A stretch of DNA of 64,000 bases from Megalopta genalis. Taxonomy: Eukaryota; Arthropoda; Insecta; Hymenoptera; Halictidae. Each line of letters opens with the position of its first letter. The first letter of the stretch is position 1. Both the position numbers and the translations under genes were made by a program. The DNA lies in contig NW_027476320.1 in NCBI RefSeq assembly GCF_051020955.1, positions 124,001 to 188,000 on the forward strand, written 5' to 3'. Below are positions 1 to 10,736 of the stretch, piece after piece. Under the pieces are notes generated by a model. It was not told where the DNA came from. It searched no databases and was given only the letters and a program-made list of their open reading frames with translations.

Positions 1-1771
1 GATGTAAAAGGTTTAGCTTCAAATCCAAGCGAGACACATGATTTAGCATCAGATACTTGCGATATAACTAAAATAGCTTCAAATGCAGGGGAAACGAACG
101 AGTTAGCATCAATTCCATGCAAAACACATGATTTAGCTTCAAATCAAAGCGATGTAGAATGTATATCTTCAAATCCGAACGAAACACATGATTTAGCTTC
201 AAATCAATGCGATGTAGAAGTTATAGATTCAAATCCAAGCGCAACACATGATTTAGCTTCAAATCAATGCGATGTAGAAGGTTTAGCTTCAAATCCATGC
301 GAGACAAATAATTTAGCATCAGATACTTGCGATATAACCGAAATAGTTTCAAATGGAGGGGAAACAAACGAGTTAGCTTCAAATCCATGCGACACACATG
401 ATTTAGCTGCAAATCAATCCGATGTAGAAGGTTTATCTTCAAATCCATGCGAAAAAAATGATTTAGCATCAGATACTTGCGATATAACTGAAATAGCTTC
501 AAATGCAGGGGAAACAAACGAGTTATCATCAATTCCATGCAAAACACATGATTTAGCTTCAAATCAAAGCGATGTACAAGGTATATCTTCAAATCCAAAC
601 GAAACACATGATTTAGCTTCAAATCAATGCGATGTAGAGGGTATAAATTCAAAACCAAGCGCAACACATGATTTCGCTTCAAATCAATGCGATGTAGAAG
701 GTTTAGCTTCAAATCCATGCGAGACAAATGATTTAGCATCAGATACTTGCGATATAACTGAAATAGCTTCAAATGCAGTGGAAACAAACGAGTTAGCATC
801 AATTCCAATCAAAACACATGATTTAGCTTCAAATCAAAGCGATGTAGAAGGTATTTCTTCAAATCCAAACGAAACACATGATTTAGCTTCAAATCAATGC
901 GATGTAGAAGTTATAGATTCAAATCCAAGCGCAACACATGATTTAGCTTCAAATCAATGCGATGTAGAAGGTTTAGCCTCAAATCCATGCGAAACAAATG
1001 ATTTACCTACAAACACTTGGGATATAAGTGACATAGCAGGAAATGTAGACGAATCAAACGTGGAAGCTTCAAAATCCATGCGATACATATCATTTAACTT
1101 CAAATCGATACGAAGTAGAAGACTTAGCTTCAAATCCATGCGAAACAAATGATTTATCATCAGATACTTGCGATATAACTGATATAGCTTCAAATGCTGG
1201 GGAAACAAACGAGTTAGCATCAAATCCATGCAAAACACATGATTTAGCTGCAAATCAATGCGATGTAAAAGGTTTAGCTTCAAATCCAAGCGGGACACAT
1301 GATTTAGCATCAGATACTTGCGATATAACTAAAATAGCTTCAAATGCAGGGGAAACGAACGAGTTAGCATCAATTCCATGCAAAACACATGATTTAGCTT
1401 CAAATCAAAGCGATGTAGAATGTATATCTTCAAATCCGAACGAAACACATGATTTAGCTTCAAATCAATGCGATGTAGAAGGTATAGATTCAAATCCAAG
1501 CGCAACACATGATTTAGCTTCAAATCAATGCGATGTAGATGGTTTAACTTCAAATCCATGCGAAACAAATGATTTACCTACAAACACTTGGGATATAAGT
1601 GATATAGCAGGAATTGCAGACGGATCAAACGGGGAAGCTTCAAAATCCATGCGATACATATCATTTAACTTCAAATCCATGCGAAGTAGAAGGCTTAACT
1701 TCAAATCCATGCGAAACAAATGATTTAGGTTCAGATACTTGCGATACATTGATATTGCTTCGAATGCAGGC

Positions 1772-2751
1772 GAAACTAACGAGTTAGCTTCAAAGCCAAG
1801 CGAATCACATGATTTAGCTGTAAATCAATGCGATGTAGAAAGTTTAGCTTCAAATCCATGCGAGACAAATGATTTAGCATCAGATACTTGCGATATAACT
1901 GATATAGCTTCAAATGCAGGGGAAACAAACGAGTTAGCAGAAAATCCATGCAAAACACATGATTTAGCTTCAAATCAATGCGATGTAGAAGGTTTAGCTT
2001 CAAATCCATGCGAAACAAATGATTTAGCTTCAAACACTTGTGATATAAGTGATATAGCTGCAAATGCAGACGAATGAAACGGGATAGCTTCAAAATCCAT
2101 GCGATACATATCATTTAGCTTCAAATCGATACGATGAAGAAGGTTTAGCTTCAAATCCATACGAAACAAATGATTTAGCTTCAAACACTTACGATATAAG
2201 TGATATAGCATCAAATGCAGGGGAAACAAACGAGTTAGCATCAAATCCATGTGAAACAAATGATTTAGCATCAGATACTTGCGATATAACTGATATAGCT
2301 TCAAATGCAGCGGAAACAAACGAGTTAGCATCTAAACCATGCAAAACACATGATTTAGCTTCAAATCAAAGCGATGTAGAAGGTATAGCTTCAAATCCAA
2401 GCGAACCACATGATTTAGCTACAAAGCAATGCGATGTATGAAGGTTTAGCTTCAAATCAAAACGAAAAACATGATTTAGCTTCAAATCAATGCGATGTAG
2501 AAGGTATAGATTCAAATCCAAGCGCAACACATGATTTAGCTTCAAATCAATGCGATGTAGAAGGTTTAGCATCAAATCCATGCGAAACAAATGATTTAGC
2601 TTCAAACACTTGTGATATAAGTGATATAGCTGCAAATGCAGACGAATCAAACGGGATAGTTTCAAAATCCATGCGATACATATCAATTAGCTTCAAATCG
2701 ATACCATGTAGAAGGTTTAGCTCCAAATCCATGCGAAACAAATGATTTAGC
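1772..2751. repeat. 980-bp sub-block, copy 1 of 5
   Basis: A 980-bp segment starts just after a 29-bp unit with a D unit (gaaactaacgag), contains the 31-bp unit at 2433-2463 (gatgtatgaagg), and ends in gaaacaaatgatttagc. It recurs at an offset of 2,520 bp inside the same macro-repeat, so the 4.9-kb macro-repeat is itself built from two related halves. Confidence 0.75.
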
Positions 2752-4142
2752 ATCAGATACTTGCGATATAACTGAAATAGCTTCAAATGCAGGGTAAACA
2801 AACGAGTTAGCATTAAATCCATGCAAAACACATGATTTAGTTTCAAATCAATGCGATCTAGAATGTTGAGCTTCATATCCATGCGAAAGAAATGATTTAG
2901 CTTCAGATACTTGCGATATAACTGATATAGCTTCAAATGCAGGGGAAACAAACGAGTTAGCTTCAAATCCATGCGACACACATGATTTAGCTGCAAATCA
3001 ATGCGATGTAGAAGGTTTATCTTCAAATCCATGCGAAAAAAATGATTTAGCATCAGATACTTGCGATATAACTGAAATAGCTTCAAATGCAGGGGAAACA
3101 AACGAGTTATCATCAATTCCATGCAAAACACATGATTTAGCTTCAAATCAAAGCGATGTACAAGGTATATCTTCAAATCCAAACGAAACACATCATTTAG
3201 CTTCAAATCAATGCGATGTAGAAGGTATAGATTCAAAACCAAGCGCAACACATGATTTAGCTTCAAATCAATGCGATGTAGAAGGTTTAGCTTCAAATCC
3301 ATGCGAGACAAATGATTTAGCATCAGATACTTGCGATATAACTGAAATAGCTTCAAATGGAGGGGAAACAAACGAGTTAGCATCAATTCCAAGCAAAACA
3401 CATGATTTAGCTTCAAATCAAAGCGATGTAGAAGGTATATCTTCACATCCAAACGAAACACATGATTTAGCTTCAAATCAATGCGATGTAGAAGTTATAG
3501 ATTCAAATCCAAGCGCAACACATGATTTAGCTTCAAATCAATGCGATGTAGAAGGTTTAGCCTCAAATCCATGCGAAACAAATGATTTACCTACAAACAC
3601 TTGGGATATAAGTGATATAGCAGGAAATGCAGACGAATCAAACGTGGAAGCTTCAAAATCCATGCGATACATATCATTTAACTTCAAATCGATACGAAGT
3701 AGAAGGCTTAGATTCAAATCCATGCGAAACAAATGATTTAGCATCAGATACTTGCGATATAACCGAAATAGCTTCAAATGCAGGGGAAACAAACGAGTTA
3801 GCATCAACTCCATGCAAAACACATGATTTAGCTTCAATCAAAGCGTTGTAGAAGTTATATCTTTATTCCAAACGAAAATCATGATTTAGCTTCAAATCAA
3901 TGCGATGTAGAAGGTATAGATTCAAATCCAAGCGCAACACATGATTTAGCCTCAAATCAATGCGATGTAGAAGGTTTTGCATCAAATCCATGCGAAACAA
4001 ATGATTTAGGTTCAGATACTTGCGATACATTGATATTGCTTCAAATGCAGGCGAAACTAACAAGTTAGCTTCAAATCCATGCGAAACACATGATTTAGCT
4101 TCAAACACTTGGGATATAAGTGATATAGCTTCAAATGTAGAC

Positions 4143-4291
4143 GAAACAAACGAGTTAGCTTCAAAGCCAAGCGAATCACATGATTTAGCTGTAAATCAAT
4201 GCGAAGTAGAAGGCTTAACTTCAAATCCATGCGAAACAAATGATTTAGGTTCAGATACTTGCGATACATTGATATTGCTTCGAATGCAGGC
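4143..4291. repeat. 149-bp tandem duplication inside macro-repeat copy 1
   Basis: Five units (D, E, A, B and a 29-bp C-type unit) are followed by a near copy of the same D-E-A order starting at 4292. The equivalent place in macro-repeat copy 2 (from 9098) has only one D-E-A passage. The extra 149 bp (4 x 30 + 29) accounts for the difference between the 4,954- and 4,806-bp offsets. The duplicated unit at 4203 starts gaagtagaagg, while its partner starts gatgtagaagg, so the copy may have arrived by unequal exchange with a related block and not by simple slippage. Confidence 0.75.
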
Positions 4292-5271
4292 GAAACTAAC
4301 GAGTTAGCTTCAAAGCCAAGCGAATCACATGATTTAGCTGTAAATCAATGCGATGTAGAAGGTTTAGCTTCAAATCCATGCGAGACAAATGATTTAGCAT
4401 CAGATACTTGCGATATAACTGATATAGCTTCAAATGCAGGGGAAACAAACGAGTTCGCAGAAAATCCATGCAAAACACATGATTTAGCTTCAAATCAATG
4501 CGATGTAGAAGGTTTAGCTTCAAATCCATGCGAAACAAATGATTTAGCTTCAAACACTTGTGATATAAGTGATATAGCTGCAAATGCAGACGAATGAAAC
4601 GGGATAGCTTCAAAATCCATGCGATACATATCATTTAGCTTCAAATCGATACGATGAAGAAGGTTTAGCTTCAAATCCATACGAAACAAATGAGTTAGCT
4701 TCAAACACTTACGATATAAGTGATATAGCATCAAATGCAGGGGAAACAAACGAGTTAGCATCAAATCCATGCGAAACAAATGATTTAGCGTCAGATACTT
4801 GCGATATAACTGATATAGCTTCAAATGCAGCGGAAACAAACGAGTTAGCATCTAAACCATGCAAAACACATGATTTAGCTTCAAATCAAAGCGATGTAGA
4901 AGGTATAGCTTCAAATCCAAGCGAACCACATGATATAGCTACAAAGCAATGCGATGTATGAAGGTTTAGCTTCAAATCAAAACGAAAAACATGATTTAGC
5001 TTCAAATCAATGCGATGTAGAAGGTATAGATTCAAATCCAAGCGCAACACATGATTTAGCTTCAAATCAATGCGATGTAGAAGGTTTAGCATCAAATCCA
5101 TGCGAAACAAATGATTTAGCTTCAAACACTTGTGATATAAGTGATATAGCTGCAAATGCAGACGAATCAAACGGGATAGTTTCAAAATCCATGCGATACA
5201 TATCATTTAGCTTCAAATCGATACCATGTAGAAGGTTTAGCTCCAAATCCATGCGAAACAAATGATTTAGC
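4292..5271. repeat. 980-bp sub-block, copy 2 of 5
   Basis: Matches 1772-2751 at +2,520 bp, including the 31-bp unit at 4953 and an in-frame + strand stop (gacgaatga) near 4,590. Small differences are seen, such as gagttcgcag here against gagttagcag in copy 1. It lies in the second half of macro-repeat copy 1. Confidence 0.75.
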
Positions 5272-6725
5272 TTCAGATACTTGCGATATAACTGATATAG
5301 CTTCAAATGCAGGGGAAACAAACGAGTTAGCTTCAAATCCAAGCGCAACACATGATTTAGCCTCAAATCAATGCGATGTAGAAGGTTTTGCATCAAATCC
5401 ATGCGAAACAAATGATTTAGGTTCAGATACTTGCGATACATTGATATTGCTTCAAATGCAGGCGAAACTAACAAGTTAGCTTCAAATCCATGCGAAACAC
5501 ATGATTTAGCTTCAAACACTTGGGATATAAGTGATATAGCTTCAAATGAAGACGAAACAAACGAGTTAGCTTCAAAGCCAAGCGAATCACATGATTTAGC
5601 TGTAAATCAATGCGATGTAGAAGGTTTAGCTTCAAATGCATGCTAGACAAATGATTTAGCATCAGATACTTGCGATATAACTGATATAGCTTCAAATGCA
5701 AAGGAATCAAAAGGGATTAACTTCAAAATCCATGCAATACATATCATTTAGCTTCAAATCGATACGAAGTAGAAGGCTTAGCTTCAAATCCATGCGAAAC
5801 AAATGATTTAGGTTCAGATACTTGCGATACATTGATATTGCTTCAAATGCAGGAGCAACTAACGAGTTAGCTTCAAATCCATGCGAAACACATGATTTAG
5901 CTTCAAATCAATGCGATGTAGAATGTTAAACTTCAAATCCATGCGAAACAAATGATTTACCTACAAACACTTGGGATATAAGTGATATAGCAGGAAATGT
6001 AGACGAATCAAACCTGGAAGCTTCAAAATCCATGCGATACATATCATTTAACTTCAAATCGATACGAAGTAGAAGACTTCGCTTTAAATCCATGCGAAAC
6101 AAATGATTTATCATCAGATACTTGCGATATAACTGATATAGCTTCAAATGCAGGGGAAACAAACGAGTTAGCATCAAATCCATGCAAAACACATGATTTA
6201 GCTGCAAATCAATGCGATGTAAAAGGTTTAGCTTCAAATCCAAGCGGGACATATGATTTAGCATCAGATACTTGCGATATAACTAAAATAGCTTCAAATG
6301 CAGGGGAAACGAACGAGTTAGCATCAATTCCATGCAAAACACATGATTTAGCTTCAAATCAAAGCGATGTAGAATGTATATCTTCAAATCCGAACGAAAC
6401 ACATGATTTAGCTTCAAATCAATGCGATGTAGAAGGTATAGATTCAAATCCAAGCGCAACACATGATTTAGCTTCAAATCAATGCGATGTAGATGGTTTA
6501 ACTTCAAATCCATGCGAAACAAATGATTTACCTACAAACACTTGGGATATAAGTGATATAGCAGGAATTGCAGACGGATCAAACGGGGAAGCTTCAAAAT
6601 CCATGCGATACATATCATTTAACTTCAAATCCATGCGAAGTAGAAGGCTTAACTTCAAATCCATGCGAAACAAATGATTTAGGTTCAGATACTTGCGATA
6701 CATTGATATTGCTTCGAATGCAGGC

Positions 6726-7705
6726 GAAACTAACGAGTTAGCTTCAAAGCCAAGCGAATCACATGATTTAGCTGTAAATCAATGCGATGTAGAAAGTTTA
6801 GCTTCAAATCCATGCGAGACAAATGATTTAGCATCAGATACTTGCGATATAACTGATATAGCTTCAAATGCAGGGGAAACAAACGAGTTAGCAGAAAATC
6901 CATGCAAAACACATGATTTAGCTTCAAATCAATGCGATGTAGAAGGTTTAGCTTCAAATCCATGCGAAACAAATGATTTAGCTTCAAACACTTGTGATAT
7001 AAGTGATATAGCTGCAAATGCAGACGAATGAAACGGGATAGCTTCAAAATCCATGCGATACATATCATTTAGCTTCAAATCGATACGATGAAGAAGGTTT
7101 AGCTTCAAATCCATACGAAACAAATGATTTAGCTTCAAACACTTACGATATAAGTGATATAGCATCAAATGCAGGGGAAACAAACGAGTTAGCATCAAAT
7201 CCATGTGAAACAAATGATTTAGCATCAGATACTTGCGATATAACTGATATAGCTTCAACTGCAGCGGAAACAAACGAGTTAGCATCTAAACCATGCAAAA
7301 CACATGATTTAGCTTCAAATCAAAGCGATGTAGAAGGTATAGCTTCAAATCCAAGCGAACCACATGATTTAGCTACAAAGCAATGCGATGTATGAAGGTT
7401 TAGCTTCAAATCAAAACGAAAAACATGATTTAGCTTCAAATCAATGCGATGTAGAAGGTATAGATTCAAATCCAAGCGCAACACATGATTTAGCTTCAAA
7501 TCAATGCGATGTAGAAGGTTTAGCATCAAATCCATGCGAAACAAATGATTTAGCTTCAAACACTTGTGATATAAGTGATATAGCTGCAAATGCAGACGAA
7601 TCAAACGGGATAGTTTCAAAATCCGTGCGATACATATCAATTAGCTTCAAATCGATACCATGTAGAAGGTTTAGCTCCAAATCCATGCGAAACAAATGAT
7701 TTAGC
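6726..7705. repeat. 980-bp sub-block, copy 3 of 5
   Basis: Matches 1772-2751 at +4,954 bp as part of macro-repeat copy 2. Private changes include gcttcaactgcagc near 7,255 and atccgtgcgatac near 7,621. The 31-bp unit is at 7387. Confidence 0.75.
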
Positions 7706-9097
7706 ATCAGATACTTGCGATATAACTGAAATAGCTTCAAATGCAGGGTAAACAAACGAGTTAGCATTAAATCCATGCAAAACACATGATTTAGTTTCAA
7801 ATCAATGCGATCTAGAATGTTGAGCTTCATATCCATGCGAAAGAAATGATTTAGCTTCAGATACTTGCGATATAACTGATATAGCTTCAAATGCAGGGGA
7901 AACAAACGAGTTAGCTTCAAATCCATGCGACACACATGATTTAGCTGCAAATCAATGCGATGTAGAAGGTTTATCTTCAAATCCATGCGAAAAAAATGAT
8001 TTAGCATCAGATACTTGCGATATAACTGAAATAGCTTCAAATGCAGGGGAAACAAACGAGTTATCATCAATTCCATGCAAAACACATGATTTAGCTTCAA
8101 ATCAAAGCGATGTACAAGGTATATCTTCAAATCCAAACGAAACACATCATTTAGCTTCAAATCAATGCGATGTAGAAGGTATAGATTCAAAACCAAGCGC
8201 AACACATGATTTAGCTTCAAATCAATGCGATGTAGAAGGTTTAGCTTCAAATCCATGCGAGACAAATGATTTAGCATCAGATACTTGCGATATAACTGAA
8301 ATAGCTTCAAATGCAGGGGAAACAAACGAGTTAGCATCAATTCCAAGCAAAACACATGATTTAGCTTCAAATCAAAGCGATGTAGAAGGTATATCTTCAA
8401 ATCCAAACGAAACACATGATTTAGCTTCAAATCAATGCGATGTAGAAGTTATAGATTCAAATCCAAGCGCAACACATGATTTAGCTTCAAATCAATGCGA
8501 TGTAGAAGGTTTAGCCTCAAATCCATGCGAAACAAATGATTTACCTACAAACACTTGGGATATAAGTGATATAGCAGGAAATGCAGACGAATCAAACGTG
8601 GAAGCTTCAAAATCCATGCGATACATATCATTTAACTTCAAATCGATACGAAGTAGAAGGCTTAGATTCAAATCCATGCGAAACAAATGATTTAGCATCA
8701 GATACTTGCGATATAACCGAAATAGCTTCAAATGCAGGGGAAACAAACGAGTTAGCATCAACTCCATGCAAAACACATGATTTAGCTTCAATCAAAGCGT
8801 TGTAGAAGTTATATCTTCAAATCCAAACGAAAATCATGATTTAGCTTCAAATCAATGCGATGTAGAAGGTATAGATTCAAATCCAAGCGCAACACATGAT
8901 TTAGCCTCAAATCAATGCGATGTAGAAGGTTTTGCATCAAATCCATGCGAAACAAATGATTTAGGTTCAGATACTTGCGATACATTGATATTGCTTCAAA
9001 TGCAGGCGAAACTAACAAGTTAGCTTCAAATCCATGCGAAACACATGATTTAGCTTCAAACACTTGGGATATAAGTGATATAGCTTCAAATGTAGAC

Positions 9098-10077
9098 GAA
9101 ACAAACGAGTTAGCTTCAAAGCCAAGCGAATCACATGATTTAGCTGTAAATCAATGCGATGTAGAAGGTTTAGCTTCAAATCCATGCGAGACAAATGATT
9201 TAGCATCAGATACTTGCGATATAACTGATATAGCTTCAAATGCAGGGGAAACAAACGAGTTAGCAGAAAATCCATGCAAAACACATGATTTAGCTTCAAA
9301 TCAATGCGATGTAGAAGGTTTAGCTTCAAATCCATGCGAAACAAATGATTTAGCTTCAAACACTTGTGATATAAGTGATATAGCTGCAAATGCAGACGAA
9401 TGAAACGGGATAGCTTCAAAATCCATGCGATACATATCATTTAGCTTCAAATCGATACGATGAAGAAGGTTTAGCTTCAAATCCATACGAAACAAATGAG
9501 TTAGCTTCAAACACTTACGATATAAGTGATATAGCATCAAATGCAGGGGAAACAAACGAGTTAGCATCAAATCCATGCGAAACAAATGATTTAGCGTCAG
9601 ATACTTGCGATATAACTGATATAGCTTCAAATGCAGCGGAAACAAACGAGTTAGCATCTAAACCATGCAAAACACATGATTTAGCTTCAAATCAAAGCGA
9701 TGTAGAAGGTATAGCTTCAAATCCAAGCGAACCACATGATTTAGCTACAAAGCAATGCGATGTATGAAGGTTTAGCTTCAAATCAAAACGAAAAACATGA
9801 TTTAGCTTCAAATCAATGCGATGTAGAAGGTATAGATTCAAATCCAAGCGCAACACATGATTTAGCTTCAAATCAATGCGATGTAGAAGGTTTAGCATCA
9901 AATCCATGCGAAACAAATGATTTAGCTTCAAACACTTGTGATATAAGTGATATAGCTGCAAATGCAGACGAATCAAACGGGATAGTTTCAAAATCCATGC
10001 GATACATATCATTTAGCTTCAAATCGATACCATGTAGAAGGTTTAGCTCCAAATCCATGCGAAACAAATGATTTAGC
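9098..10077. repeat. 980-bp sub-block, copy 4 of 5
   Basis: Matches 6726-7705 at +2,372 bp and 4292-5271 at +4,806 bp. It begins with gaaacaaacgag where copies 1-3 and 5 have gaaactaacgag, because the preceding five-unit duplication of macro-repeat copy 1 is absent here. The 31-bp unit is at 9759. Confidence 0.75.
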
Positions 10078-10736
10078 TTCAGATACTTGCGATATAACTG
10101 ATATAGCTTCAAATGCAGGGGAAACAAACGAGTTAGCTTCAAATCCAAGCGCAACACATGATTTAGCCTCAAATCAATGCGATGTAGAAGGTTTTGCATC
10201 AAATCCATGCGAAACAAATGATTTAGGTTCAGATACTTGCGATACATTGATATTGCTTCAAATGCAGGCGAAACTAACAAGTTAGCTTCAAATCCATGCG
10301 AAACACATGATTTAGCTTCAAACACTTGGGATATAAGTGATATAGCTTCAAATGAAGACGAAACAAACGAGTTAGCTTCAAAGCCAAGCGAATCACATGA
10401 TTTAGCTGTAAATCAATGCGATGTAGAAGGTTTAGCTTCAAATGCATGCTAGACAAATGATTTAGCATCAGATACTTGCGATATAACTGATATAGCTTCA
10501 AATGCAAAGGTATCAAAAGGGATTAACTTCAAAATCCATGCAATACATATCATTTAGCTTCAAATCGATACGAAGTAGAAGGCTTAGCTTGAAATCCATG
10601 CGAAACAAATGATTTAGGTTCAGATACTTGCGATACATTGATATTGCTTCAAATGCAGGAGCAACAAACGAGTTAGCTTCAAATCCATGCGAAACACATG
10701 ATTTAGCTTCAAATCAATGCGATGTAGAATGTTAAA

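Larger units (their letters stand above)
977..5930. repeat. Domain I macro-repeat, copy 1 (about 4.95 kb)
   Basis: This block matches the next copy at an offset of 4,954-4,955 bp up to about 4,143, and at 4,806 bp after about 4,292. The change of offset is explained by a 149-bp tandem duplication present only in this copy. Order and type of the 30-bp units, the length-variant units and private substitutions agree between copies. A 1-bp length difference near 3,860 (tctttattcc here, tcttcaaatcc in copy 2) also separates them. The left boundary near 977 is where similarity to the block starting near 5,931 begins. Confidence 0.8.
5931..10736. repeat. Domain I macro-repeat, copy 2 (about 4.8 kb)
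   Basis: This copy aligns with copy 1 at an offset of 4,954 bp, falling to 4,806 bp after copy 1's extra 149 bp, and with copy 3 at a constant 4,806 bp. Shared rare features include the 31-bp unit starting gatgtatgaagg (7387 and 9759), in-frame stops at the same places, and the unit gaacctagaatgttgag-like context near 7,810. It differs from its neighbours by scattered single-base changes only, which suggests fairly recent tandem amplification. Confidence 0.8.

Noticed and set aside
221..808. Minus-strand open frames throughout as many small genes
   Set aside because: All consist only of the decapeptide repeat, begin and end at length-variant units or chance stops, and have copies of differing length in duplicated blocks.
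1077..1090. gaagcttc palindromes as regulatory sites
   Set aside because: They arise where a unit has gga or tgga before agcttc; this is a by-product of the conserved core and has no associated gene.
1082..1152. Ser/Arg/Phe-rich C-termini (MRYISFNFKS-like) as a conserved protein tail
   Set aside because: This is the out-of-frame translation of ordinary units after a 31-bp unit. It recurs wherever that unit recurs.
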